64,000 nt of DNA from Lactococcus hircilactis (lineage in GTDB: Bacteria > Bacillota > Bacilli > Lactobacillales > Streptococcaceae): positions 124,001 through 188,000 of the forward strand of contig NZ_WITJ01000004.1 in the NCBI RefSeq assembly GCF_009601015.1. Reading direction: 5' to 3'. The first letter of the stretch is position 1, and each line of letters opens with the position of its first letter. Positions 55,208-63,737 of this stretch are shown one piece after another. The translations under genes were made by a program, and so were the position numbers. The notes beneath the pieces are model-generated. The model did no database searches. It had not been told where the DNA came from and saw only the letters and a list, made by a program, of their open reading frames with translations.

Positions 55208-56428
55208 ATGATGAAATTTGTTGGGATTGTCGGCTCAAATGCTGAACAATCATATAATCGCAAACTTATTGAATTTATCAGACGTCACTTTAAATTGAAA
55301 TTTGAGTTGGAAATTTTTGAAATCAAGGATATTCCTTTGTTTAATCAGGATATTGATGTTTCAGATAATTTTAATCTTCAATTGATTTATCATAAAATAA
55401 CGCGAGCTGATGGTGTGATTATTGCAACACCTGAGCATAATCATACGACGACGCCAGCACTTAAAAGTCTGATTGAATGGCTTTCTTATGAGTTGCATCC
55501 GTTTGATAGCAAGCCTGTCATGATTGTTGGTGCTTCTTATTATGATCAGGGATCTTCGCGTGCTCAGCTTCAACTGAGACAGATTCTTGATGCGCCAGGG
55601 GTGAATGCTTATGTCTTACCTGGAAATGAATTTCTTTTAGGAAAAGCAAAAGAGGCGTTTGATGATAAGGGAAATATTATGGAGCCAAAAACGGTCCAAT
55701 TTTTAGAGCTTTGTCTGGACAATTTTGTAAAATATGTTGAAGTGGTTTCAAAACTGAAAAAACCTCAACCGCTTGAAGCTGAAGACTTAAATGTCACAAC
55801 GCCAATTGCAACTACGATTGAGGGAATTGATCCTGATGATCCGGATTGGGTGGAAAAAGCGGCAGCTCAGACACACGCGGTCTCTGGTGATACTTATGTA
55901 AAGTTGGATCACGGGATTTTGACGGTCAATCAGCTGAATATGTTTTTAAATGCGATGCCTTTTGAGCTGACTTATGCAGATGATAATAATCAATTTCTTT
56001 ATTATAATAATAAGCATCAAGATCCTGAGACGATGCTTGCAAAACGTGTTCCTGCGCAATCTGGAAATCGACTTTCGACGGTTCATGGGACGCTTCCTCC
56101 TCAACGGATGAAAAATGTGGAGTGGGTCATTGCAACATTGCGCTCTGGAAATCAAGAGTATGTTCGTACGGCGATTCCTGGTGGGTCAGAAACGCTTATC
56201 AATACGCATAATTATCAAGCCATGTATTATCCAAATGGGGCTTATGCTGGGATCAATGAGATTGTTTTTAATTTCAAACCTTGGTTGGATTGGTATTTGG
56301 AAACGACGGGACAAAAATTGGTCGGTCCGAATGCAGCGATGGCGGATGCAACGAGCGGTGCTTCTTCTAAAGGTGAAGCACCAAAAGAAAATGCGGCAGA
56401 TGCAACAAGTGGTGCTTCAAGTCACTAA
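55208..56428 (+). CDS. FMN reductase-PAS fusion with C-terminal flavinylation-like motifs
   Basis: A 406-residue protein with three parts. Residues 1-190 are a flavodoxin-fold FMN reductase (GIVGSNAEQSYNRKL, ATPEHNHTTTPALKSLIEWLS). Residues about 235-375 match the PAS domain seen with DUF438 proteins (LTVNQLNMFLNAMPFELTYA, LPPQRMKNVEWVIATL). The tail has two copies of ADATSGASS (379-387 and 397-405), each matching the D-x-x-S-G-A-S target of ApbE. There is no signal peptide. With apbE two genes upstream, this looks like a cytoplasmic reductase carrying up to two covalent FMNs for electron transfer to an unknown acceptor. The function is inference. Confidence 0.82.
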   Translation: MMKFVGIVGSNAEQSYNRKLIEFIRRHFKLKFELEIFEIKDIPLFNQDIDVSDNFNLQLIYHKITRADGVIIATPEHNHTTTPALKSLIEWLSYELHPFDSKPVMIVGASYYDQGSSRAQLQLRQILDAPGVNAYVLPGNEFLLGKAKEAFDDKGNIMEPKTVQFLELCLDNFVKYVEVVSKLKKPQPLEAEDLNVTTPIATTIEGIDPDDPDWVEKAAAQTHAVSGDTYVKLDHGILTVNQLNMFLNAMPFELTYADDNNQFLYYNNKHQDPETMLAKRVPAQSGNRLSTVHGTLPPQRMKNVEWVIATLRSGNQEYVRTAIPGGSETLINTHNYQAMYYPNGAYAGINEIVFNFKPWLDWYLETTGQKLVGPNAAMADATSGASSKGEAPKENAADATSGASSH

Positions 56429-56462
56429 GTAGTTCTGTCGTGAGATGGTGTTCATTACATTT

Positions 56463-56518
56463 CTGTCAGTACTGACAGAAATGTTTGGTGATCAAAAAGA
56501 CGTTGTCAGTACTGACAG
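56463..56518. terminator. Two palindrome copies between convergent genes
   Basis: CTGTCAGTACTGACAG at 56463-56478 and TTGTCAGTACTGACAG at 56503-56518 lie between the flavin operon and the convergent MerR gene. The second sits within a larger dyad made by ATCAAAAAGACG and CGTCTTTTTGAT, a strong bidirectional terminator. Confidence 0.75.
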
Positions 56519-56534
56519 CGTCTTTTTGATCATT

Positions 56535-57323
56535 TTAGGAGAGCACATAGCGCAATTCCAGATGCGGATTTGTTAAATCCATCGGATTTTCAAAGGTTTC
56601 GAGGGCTAAGAATTCGGTGTGTTTTTCTTTTTTGTGATTTTCTATAATCCATGCATCAATGTGCGCTTTATTGACATGTTCTGCATGAAGGTGTTGATAA
56701 TTCAGCTCAAGAAATTTGAGAGATGCTGCTGGTTTTTTAGGTTTTTCAACTTTAATGGCCAGATATTGCTCAAATTTATCGTGTGTATAGAGATAATAAC
56801 ATCCAACGCGATTCTCGTAACTTAAATGAAATTTCTCAAGTTGTGACAAAATCTGATGAACACTTTTAAAATAAGCTTGGGAAAGCATTTCACCTTGGAA
56901 GGGAGTGAGTAAAAATGTTTCTTTCAATGTTTCAATGTGATACTGTACACTGCTGTCTAAGCGCTGTGAGAGTTTCACTTGTTGTTCCATTTTTTGTAAG
57001 TACTGCTGATGTACTTTGAGTTGTTTTTCTTGTTTTTTTATCTCTTTTGATGCTGCATTTAAAATCGCAAGCATGTTTATTTTGTTATCTTCTAAGATAT
57101 ATTGTGTGAAATTTTTTAGTGGTAATCCATAATTGGCACATATTTTGATGACTTTGACATAGGTAATGTGGGGATATGAATAATAACGATATCCATTTTC
57201 TGAATTAATGGCTGTGGGAGTTAAAATGCCGATACTTTCATAGTAACGGAGTGCTTTGATGTGTACTGCTGACAGTTTTGCGAGCTCACCGATGGTGAGA
57301 AAATTTGAAAAATCTTGATTCAT
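56535..57323 (-). CDS. MerR-family regulator with effector-binding domain
   Basis: A 262-residue regulator. The N-terminal MerR domain is FLTIGELAKLSAVHIKALRYYESIGIL followed by the NGYRYYSYP wing. A coiled coil lies near residues 90-120, and the C-terminal domain (about 125-262) is GyrI/BmrR-like. No cysteine cluster for metal is obvious, so it may sense an organic molecule. It is divergent from a P1B-4 ATPase whose promoter has the 19-base spacer typical of MerR control. The ATG at 57323 follows AGGAAGG. Confidence 0.85.
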   Translation of the reverse strand: MNQDFSNFLTIGELAKLSAVHIKALRYYESIGILTPTAINSENGYRYYSYPHITYVKVIKICANYGLPLKNFTQYILEDNKINMLAILNAASKEIKKQEKQLKVHQQYLQKMEQQVKLSQRLDSSVQYHIETLKETFLLTPFQGEMLSQAYFKSVHQILSQLEKFHLSYENRVGCYYLYTHDKFEQYLAIKVEKPKKPAASLKFLELNYQHLHAEHVNKAHIDAWIIENHKKEKHTEFLALETFENPMDLTNPHLELRYVLS

Positions 57324-57326
57324 CAC

Positions 57327-57357
57327 TTGACCTTCCTGTGACGGTATAGTTTATAGT
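57327..57357 (+). promoter_or_regulatory. MerR-type promoter of the metal ATPase
   Basis: TTGACC (57327-57332) and TATAGT (57352-57357) are 19 bases apart, longer than the usual 17, which is the classic layout for MerR activation by DNA distortion. The spacer has an imperfect dyad. The -35 directly abuts the merR start region. Confidence 0.7.
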
Positions 57358-57428
57358 ATAGATAAGTATAACAGATGAAAGAAATGATTTCAACTGTTGA
57401 AATTATTTTTAAAATAAGGGGGGCAAAA

Positions 57429-59354
57429 ATGGCGAATAAAAAACAATTTTTTAATGGCATCACGCGTGAGATGAAACTCTATTTCGTAGGGATTTTAATT
57501 TTTATTGGGGGCGTCATTTTTCCATTTGATGCATGGATTAAACAAGGGATTTTCACAGGCGCATTGCTGTTTTCTGGTTATCATGTGATCTTAGAAGGGA
57601 TTGAGGACACGATTGAACAAAGTAAAATAAAAAGGAGATTTCGTCCAAATACGCATATTTTGATGAGTTTAGCTGCTTTTGGCGCCGTCATTTTAGGGGA
57701 TGCTGCAGAAGCTGCACTTTTGATTTTTATTTTTGCGGGGGCTCATTTTCTTGAAGAATATGTCGAAGAAAAAAGTCAAAGAGAAATTACTGCACTCTTA
57801 AAACTTAATCCTACGCAAGCGCGCAGAATCACATCTAATGGGGAAATTGAAATTGTTGATGTGAATCAACTTAACATCGCAGATCATCTTCAAGTTTTAA
57901 ATGGTGGACAAATTCCGACAGATGGGATTATTATTGAAGGGACAACACAAATTGATGAATCTTCAATCAATGGTGAGGCGATGCCACGTGAAAAAGCCAA
58001 GGGAGATGAGGTGTTTGGCGCGACAATCAATGGGACTGGTGTGTTTATCATGCGAGTCACTAAAGCAAGTCATGATACGGTTTTTGCAAAAATAATACAA
58101 TTGGTGGAAGCTTCGCAAAGTCATTTGTCACCAACAGCTTCTCGCATTAAAAAATATGAACCGATTTATGTGCAACTCATTTTGCTTGTTTTTATCGGGG
58201 TATTATTTGTTGGTCCGCTTTTATTTCAATGGTCATTTCAAGAAACCATTGACAAAGGATTGACCTTTATGGTGTCTGCCTCTCCTTGTGCGCTTGCAGT
58301 TTCAGCAATTCCTGCAACTTTGGCTGGAATTTCAAATCTTGCAAAACAGGGCATTCTTTTTAAAGGGGGAAATTTTCTGAGTCAATTGGCACACTTAAAA
58401 GCAATCGCTTTTGATAAAACGGGGACTTTGACATCAGGAAAACCGCAAGTGGTGCACGTTCACTTTGAACAAACTTTGATGCCTGAATCCTCCGTGATTG
58501 CACTGATTGTCACGATGGAAAAACAGGCCAATCATCCTCTTGCTACTGCGATAATTGATCATTTTGATCAAAAAACAAAAGCGATCGAACTTGAAGTGGA
58601 AAATCGGATTGGTCTGGGACTTGTGGCGCATTATCAAGGAAAATGGATTCAAATTGGGCAATCTGGTTTATTTGATCAGATTGATGCACGATGGTTAGAG
58701 GAGAAAAATGTAGAAGAAAAAAAGGGAAGAACCGTAGTATTTGTAGGAATTGAGGCGCAGATTATTGGTCTGATTTCGATTCAAGATGTGCCGCAAAAAA
58801 GTGCAAAAGCTGCGATTCAGTACTTTAAATCTGTGAATGTCGAAACTGTGATGATCACAGGTGATGGGCAATTGACTGGGGATGCAATTGGACGTGAGTT
58901 AGAAATAAATCGTGTGATTGCTCATGTTTTGCCTGAAGAAAAAGCGCACGTCATCTCACAACTCCAAGAAACACGAGGACTGACAGCGATGTTGGGTGAT
59001 GGAACTAATGATGCTCCTGCACTTGTCACTGCTGACATCGGAATTGCGATGGGGAATGGGACAGATGTTGCGATTGAGACAGCTGATGTGGTGCTGATGC
59101 AAAATAATTTGGAAAAATTGATTACTGCTCACAAGACTTCTAAACAGCTTGGGCTAACGATTTCTGAAAATATTATTTTTTCGCTCCTTGTGGTGTTGAT
59201 TTTAGTTGGATTTACATTCTTTGGACACTTGTCTGTTTTGACTGGGGTAATGTTGCATGAAGGCTCTACTTTACTTGTTCTTTTAAATGGACTGCGTCTT
59301 TTATCCCGTCGAAAATCAAAAAATCAAGGGCATTTAGGGATGAAAAATATTTAG
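57429..59354 (+). CDS. P1B-4-type metal-transporting ATPase
   Basis: A 641-residue P-type ATPase. The phosphorylation site is DKTGTLTSG. The membrane metal site is SPC (MVSASPCALAVSAIPA) in place of CPC, and the last helices carry HEGST; SPC plus HEG(G/S)T defines subgroup P1B-4, whose members export Co, Zn, Ni or Fe. GDGTNDAPAL is the hinge. There is no N-terminal heavy-metal-binding domain. The ATG at 57429 follows AAGGGGGG. The divergent MerR protein probably induces it. Confidence 0.92.
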   Translation: MANKKQFFNGITREMKLYFVGILIFIGGVIFPFDAWIKQGIFTGALLFSGYHVILEGIEDTIEQSKIKRRFRPNTHILMSLAAFGAVILGDAAEAALLIFIFAGAHFLEEYVEEKSQREITALLKLNPTQARRITSNGEIEIVDVNQLNIADHLQVLNGGQIPTDGIIIEGTTQIDESSINGEAMPREKAKGDEVFGATINGTGVFIMRVTKASHDTVFAKIIQLVEASQSHLSPTASRIKKYEPIYVQLILLVFIGVLFVGPLLFQWSFQETIDKGLTFMVSASPCALAVSAIPATLAGISNLAKQGILFKGGNFLSQLAHLKAIAFDKTGTLTSGKPQVVHVHFEQTLMPESSVIALIVTMEKQANHPLATAIIDHFDQKTKAIELEVENRIGLGLVAHYQGKWIQIGQSGLFDQIDARWLEEKNVEEKKGRTVVFVGIEAQIIGLISIQDVPQKSAKAAIQYFKSVNVETVMITGDGQLTGDAIGRELEINRVIAHVLPEEKAHVISQLQETRGLTAMLGDGTNDAPALVTADIGIAMGNGTDVAIETADVVLMQNNLEKLITAHKTSKQLGLTISENIIFSLLVVLILVGFTFFGHLSVLTGVMLHEGSTLLVLLNGLRLLSRRKSKNQGHLGMKNI

Positions 59355-59418
59355 AGACGTAGGCTTCATTTTATGGTAAAATAGAGGCATTAATGGATGT
59401 TCGGAAAGGAAAAAAAAT

Positions 59419-59601
59419 ATGCCATTTGTTCACATTGAACTTTTTGAAGGACGCACGGTCGCACAAAAAGCTGCGATTGCAAAAGAAATCACAGCATCAA
59501 TTTCAAAACACGCTGGTGCGCCAAAATCAGCAATTCATGTCATTTTCACAGATTTACCAGAAGGAACGTTGTTTCAAGAAGGTGAAATGCGTAAAAAATA
59601 A
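59419..59601 (+). CDS. 4-oxalocrotonate tautomerase family protein
   Basis: A 60-residue protein that starts Met-Pro-Phe; after Met removal Pro1 is the catalytic base of this family. The pattern PFVHIELFEGRTVAQKAAIAKEIT with the later GAPKSAIHVIFTDLP fits the small tautomerases. Substrate in this organism is unknown. It is followed directly by a palindrome hairpin that serves as a terminator. Confidence 0.9.
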   Translation: MPFVHIELFEGRTVAQKAAIAKEITASISKHAGAPKSAIHVIFTDLPEGTLFQEGEMRKK

Positions 59602-59605
59602 AATT

Positions 59606-59626
59606 CTGTCAGTACTGACAGAATTT
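59606..59626 (+). terminator. Palindrome terminator of the tautomerase gene
   Basis: CTGTCAGTACTGACAG (59606-59621), extended by AAATT and AATTTTATTTT arms, ends the tautomerase transcript. Confidence 0.7.
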
Positions 59627-59716
59627 TATTTTGTTTTTTTGGTTTTGTTTAGGTTTTTTTGAACAAAAATGGTATAATGAAAGCGTTGATATATTACAAA
59701 AAAGGAGATTACAGCT

Positions 59717-60478
59717 ATGAAAAAAATCTTGAGTTTTGACATTGACAATACGCTCAATGAACCTAAAATGCCCATTTTCCCAGAGATGGCACAATTACTT
59801 GCGACATTGTCTCACAAGTATCTCATCGCCCCAATTTCTGGGCAAAAGTATGATCAATTTTTGATTCAAATCATTAATAATTTGCCAGAAAGTGCGAATC
59901 TTGATCATTTCCATCTTTTTGTTGGACAAGGAACGCAATATTATGCCCACGAAGCAGGACAATGGAAGCAAGTGTTCAACTACGCTTTAACAGAAAAGCA
60001 AGTCAGTGGCATCTGCGGTGCGCTTGAAAAAGCTGCAAAAGAGCTTGGCTATTGGGATGAATCTGTGCTTGCTCCAGGAGATGAGATCATTGAAAACCGT
60101 GAATCAATGATTGCCTACTCTGCAATTGGTCAAAAAGCTGGCGTTAAAGCAAAACAAGACTGGGATCCAGATATGAAAAAACGCAATGAAATCGCGAAAT
60201 TAGCGAGTCAATATGCGCCTGAATACGAATTCGAAGTGGCTGGGACAACAACGATTAACGGTTTTGTTCCTGGACAAAACAAAGAATTTGGAATGAATCA
60301 TATGATGGATCACCTTCACGTGACAAAACCTGAAATCCTTTATTTTGGTGACATGACACAACCTGGCGGAAATGATTATCCTGTTGTTCAAATGGGAATC
60401 GAAACCATCACTGTTCGTGATTGGCAAGAAACTGCTGCTGTTTTGAAAGCCATCATTGCCATGGAAGGCATCGACTAA
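59717..60478 (+). CDS. HAD-IIB hydrolase, phosphomannomutase-like
   Basis: A 253-residue HAD protein. Motif I is SFDIDNTLNEP, motif II Ser is in APISGQKYDQF, and the acidic motif IV is FGDMTQPGGNDYPV, which closely recalls the GDKTxPGGND loop of eukaryotic-type phosphomannomutases. It could interconvert or dephosphorylate hexose phosphates. An extended -10 (TGGTATAAT, 59670-59678) lies 39 bases before the ATG; AAAGGAG is the ribosome site. Confidence 0.85.
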   Translation: MKKILSFDIDNTLNEPKMPIFPEMAQLLATLSHKYLIAPISGQKYDQFLIQIINNLPESANLDHFHLFVGQGTQYYAHEAGQWKQVFNYALTEKQVSGICGALEKAAKELGYWDESVLAPGDEIIENRESMIAYSAIGQKAGVKAKQDWDPDMKKRNEIAKLASQYAPEYEFEVAGTTTINGFVPGQNKEFGMNHMMDHLHVTKPEILYFGDMTQPGGNDYPVVQMGIETITVRDWQETAAVLKAIIAMEGID

Positions 60479-60502
60479 TTCAATAAAAATGACATGACAC
60501 GT

Positions 60503-60559
60503 TGTCAGTACTGACAAGCTTGAACGAGTGTTTTCGTTTTTGTCAGTACTGACAGCTTT
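60503..60559. terminator. Two palindrome copies after the HAD gene
   Basis: Exact 14-base copies at 60503-60516 and 60541-60554, the second followed by CTTTTTT. They lie between the HAD gene and the yidC promoter. Confidence 0.7.
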
Positions 60560-60597
60560 TTTCGTATTTTATGGACATAAATCAGACTTTTGTCCTA

Positions 60598-60626
60598 TTG
60601 AAAATTTATGAAAAATCAGGTAAAAT
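60598..60626 (+). promoter_or_regulatory. Promoter of yidC2
   Basis: TTGAAA (60598-60603), a 17-base spacer and TAAAAT (60621-60626) lie about 40 bases before the TTG start. Confidence 0.7.
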
Positions 60627-60666
60627 AGACAGGTATGCTTTATTGATGGATAGAAAAGGACTTATT

Positions 60667-61638
60667 TTGAAAAAAACGAATAAAAGACTTGCACTAGCAG
60701 GACTCTCTACAGCCGCATTATTACTGCTTTCAGGCTGTGTTCAAACGCACCGTGTCAATGGAATTCTTGTCCCGACACAAGCCGCTCAGCATGGTTTCAT
60801 TTACACTTGGCTCGTTCGCCCGATGTCAGACTTCATTGATCTTTTTGCGCATAATATGCACTTGGGTTATGGACTTGGTATTATTCTTGTAACGTTGATC
60901 ATTCGCTTACTAATCTTGCCTTTAGGATTAAATCAAGCTTATAAATCAACTTATATGCAAGAAAAAATGGCTTATCTCCAACCTGTTTTTGCGCCACTCA
61001 ACGAACGCCTCAAAAATGCGACGACCTCCGAAGAAAAAATGGCCGCTCAACAAGCGTTGATGCAAGCTCAAAAAGACAACGGCGTCAATATGCTCAGCTC
61101 AATTGGATGTTTGCCGATGTTGATTCAATGGCCGTTTTTCATTGCGCTTTACAATGCTGCCATGTACACGCCTGGAATCATGGCTTCCACATTCATGGGA
61201 ATTAATTTGGCCAAGCCAAGCCTGATTCTCACGATTATCTCTGGAGTGCTTTACTTCCTCCAAACTTGGATTTCCACGTTTGGCATGAGTGATGAGCAAA
61301 AGAAAACCAGCAAGACCATGCTCATTATGAGTCCTGCGATGATTGTGGTCTTTAGCTTTATGGCGCCAGCCGCTGCCGCACTTTACTGGGCTGTTGGTGG
61401 TCTTGTCATCGTGATTCAACAAGTCATTATCACTTTCATTATGAAACCAAACATGAAAAAGAAAATTGACGCTGAATTTAAAACGAATCCTCCAAAAGTC
61501 ATGGATGCGCCAAAAGACGTCACTCCAAATGCCGTTCAAGAAAATTTTAAAGCCATCACAAGTCAACCCAATGCGACAGAACAAAAACATGCCACAAAAA
61601 AATCTGGACGCAATGCTGGAAAACAAAAACGCGATTAA
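60667..61638 (+). CDS. yidC2: Membrane protein insertase YidC2
   Basis: A 323-residue lipoprotein-type YidC/OxaA. It starts at TTG (60667) with AAAAGGAC upstream. The signal ends in LLLLSGC, so the Cys is lipidated. Five helices follow with the hydrophilic-groove Arg in LVTLIIRLLILPLGLNQ. The long basic tail (ATKKSGRNAGKQKRD) is the mark of YidC2/OxaA2 of streptococci and lactococci, which binds ribosomes. It inserts membrane proteins with or without SecYEG. Confidence 0.93.
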   Translation: MKKTNKRLALAGLSTAALLLLSGCVQTHRVNGILVPTQAAQHGFIYTWLVRPMSDFIDLFAHNMHLGYGLGIILVTLIIRLLILPLGLNQAYKSTYMQEKMAYLQPVFAPLNERLKNATTSEEKMAAQQALMQAQKDNGVNMLSSIGCLPMLIQWPFFIALYNAAMYTPGIMASTFMGINLAKPSLILTIISGVLYFLQTWISTFGMSDEQKKTSKTMLIMSPAMIVVFSFMAPAAAALYWAVGGLVIVIQQVIITFIMKPNMKKKIDAEFKTNPPKVMDAPKDVTPNAVQENFKAITSQPNATEQKHATKKSGRNAGKQKRD

Positions 61639-61645
61639 AAAATTT

Positions 61646-61700
61646 CTGTCAGTACTGACAGAAATTTTTTTAGGTCAATGAACCCTTTATCCATACCTTT
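61646..61700. repeat. Palindrome plus decayed copy of the fabI 3' end
   Basis: Bases 61646-61700 repeat 63874-63922 almost exactly: the 16-base palindrome, the T-run, and the sequence of the fabI stop and last codons (TTAGGTCAATGAACCC here against TTAGGTCAAATGAACCC there), with one-base gaps. The unit therefore flanks the ChW gene as a direct repeat. Confidence 0.8.
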
Positions 61701-61871
61701 TTAGGATTGTCACATCTGACCTAGATCAGAATCATAGGTTCAATCCCAAACATCATTTTTTTATGGTAGTATAACATAGAACTGGCTGTTGCATTATTAG
61801 TCGATTTAGTTGTGAAATGGTGTCATATTAGGTGAAGCATGCGGTGGATGTATACTGGGAAAGCCAATATA

Positions 61872-61896
61872 AAAAACGGTCTATTGAACCGTTTTT
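61872..61896. terminator. Terminator of the ChW protein gene
   Basis: AAAAACGGT pairs with ACCGTTTTT around a seven-base loop. It lies downstream of the ChW gene on the minus strand. Confidence 0.8.
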
Positions 61897-61934
61897 GTGG
61901 AAAAATATTTACAAAAGATAGATAGTAAAACGCG

Positions 61935-63716
61935 TCATTTAATTGTTTGAGCACTTGACAAACCATATAAACTCTCATATTTTGCTTGGGCTTGTATGTC
62001 ATTTAATGTGTAGTTTTGATAATCTGCTAGATAATTATAATTTTGAACGTTTTCTACATGGAGTTGTTCATAGTATAGACTGCCACTTGTTTCATGTGAA
62101 AAAGCCAAACCAAGAGTGTTTGATTTTAGCAATGACGTGATGTGAGCATAATTTGAACCAGCATCAGCGATTGCGAATTCTAACATACAATTAAACATTA
62201 GTCCGTATAAATCAGCTTCGGTATAAGTTTGATGGAAAGCACTGACATCAGCCATAGCTAAATTTTCATAAGGATTTATTTTATTTTGAGCTAAATTATG
62301 TTTAGCTGCAGCTCTATTTATAGCTGGGATATTATGCCCACCAAGATAATTAATTGCCGTATATTCTGCTGCTACGTCTTTTGCAAATGCGTTTAGATTT
62401 GTATTGATGTATGTCGTTTTTCCATCTCCCAGTTGTTTGTGGATGGAGTTGAGGAGTGTTGCAAAATATTGATTTAATTTTGCTTGTTCAGAAGCTGGGA
62501 GAGCGGTAACATCATATTTTACAGTATTATCGAGTCCTCCCTCTGTAAAATTATTGTAGCTATTTTCAGTATCATACAACTTATCTAAAGTTGATTTTGC
62601 AGCATCTTTGGCGGTAGCATCCGTAGTTGTGGTATATGCTTTATAAGCATTTAGCCATACGTTATCTAATTTTATAGATGTAGGATAGGGTACCGTAGAA
62701 AGTTTAATCCAAGAGACATAAGTTGTATTTGTTATCACTTTATCTCCATTTGAAGCTGTGGAGGTAAATGTCACGGTTGAACCAGTTGGTGGGTTTGATA
62801 CATTCTTATATCCTGCAGTTGAAGATAATACCTCTCCAGTAGTTGTTTCATTAACAGTCACATTTTTTGTAATTGTGATAGGCTTATGCCAAATATTAGT
62901 CGTTGTGTTCGTTAGGATTTTATCTCCATAAACATTAGAGAGAGTGGTTGCAGAAGTTGTTTTTGATGAAAGTTTAGTGTAACCATTCGTGTTTGTGAGT
63001 ACCTTGCCTTTGTCATCTTTATTGACAGTCACATTTTTAGTCGTTGTTGTGGTAGGTTTTGCGACTAACTTAATTGTGAGAGCTTCCATGCGTAAAGCAT
63101 GGTCATTACTTCCGACTTCTTGACCATTCTTGAACCAGTTGGCAACTGGCGCGATTTGTTGGAAGTTTGGAGCTTGATAGTAGAGCGTACTTGTGCCGTA
63201 TTGGGTATTCCCTTTTTTGCCGTTGTATTGCCAGCCGATGTTCTGTACGTGACTGTCATATACCACGTCATAGTGTTTGGCAATTTCGCCTGTCAACTGT
63301 ACTGTGAAAGCTTCCATACGTAAGGAGCGCGTTACTGTTCCCGCTGTTTGCCCATTCGTAAACCAATCAGAAGTTGAAGGGATAACTTGCGGTGTGCTAT
63401 TGTACGCGTTCGGCTTGCTAGCCTTTTGCCAACCGATACCCTGTACGTGTGCATCGTAGATGACCCCTCCTGTCATCCCTGTAGGGAGGTTCAATGCGAT
63501 TTGAATGGACTCCATTCGCAGACCACGTGCATTTGTCCCTGCTTCTTGTCCGTCATGAAACCATGTAGAGCTGTCTTTGGGATTCTTTTGCCAGCCAATA
63601 TTTTGAACTTGGGTGTTGTAGAGGATAGATGGTGTAGCAGCTTGAACTTTTATTGCTCCTACAGAAATCACTGTCAATAAAAAGATTGAGCCTAGAATAA
63701 TAGTTTTTTTATTCAT
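61935..63716 (-). CDS. Secreted ChW-repeat protein with SEC10/PgrA-like domain
   Basis: A 593-residue exported protein. A signal peptide (1-26) is followed by three ChW (clostridial hydrophobic, conserved W) repeats at about 33-75, 86-140 and 150-215, each with the pattern HVQ-x-IGW and a LRMEA(L/F) strand. Two related segments of about 50 residues follow (235-340; TKNVTVN and NGDKVITNTT). The C-terminal 230 residues resemble the SEC10/PgrA surface-exclusion domain (LPASEQAKLNQYFATLLNSI, NLNAFAKDVAAEY, GHNIPAINRAAAKH, SNYAHITSLL). No LPXTG is present, so it is secreted or held by ChW. AAAAGGAAA precedes the ATG. Confidence 0.78.
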   Translation of the reverse strand: MNKKTIILGSIFLLTVISVGAIKVQAATPSILYNTQVQNIGWQKNPKDSSTWFHDGQEAGTNARGLRMESIQIALNLPTGMTGGVIYDAHVQGIGWQKASKPNAYNSTPQVIPSTSDWFTNGQTAGTVTRSLRMEAFTVQLTGEIAKHYDVVYDSHVQNIGWQYNGKKGNTQYGTSTLYYQAPNFQQIAPVANWFKNGQEVGSNDHALRMEALTIKLVAKPTTTTTKNVTVNKDDKGKVLTNTNGYTKLSSKTTSATTLSNVYGDKILTNTTTNIWHKPITITKNVTVNETTTGEVLSSTAGYKNVSNPPTGSTVTFTSTASNGDKVITNTTYVSWIKLSTVPYPTSIKLDNVWLNAYKAYTTTTDATAKDAAKSTLDKLYDTENSYNNFTEGGLDNTVKYDVTALPASEQAKLNQYFATLLNSIHKQLGDGKTTYINTNLNAFAKDVAAEYTAINYLGGHNIPAINRAAAKHNLAQNKINPYENLAMADVSAFHQTYTEADLYGLMFNCMLEFAIADAGSNYAHITSLLKSNTLGLAFSHETSGSLYYEQLHVENVQNYNYLADYQNYTLNDIQAQAKYESLYGLSSAQTIK

Positions 63717-63737
63717 CTTATTTTCCTTTTAATGTTT

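Noticed and set aside
56115-56432. A 105-codon frame overlapping the end of the reductase-PAS gene
   Set aside because: The in-frame protein has clear PAS similarity and tail motifs; the alternative frame has none.
61099-61626. A 175-codon antisense frame in yidC2
   Set aside because: It is a shadow of a well-defined insertase gene and has no recognisable features.
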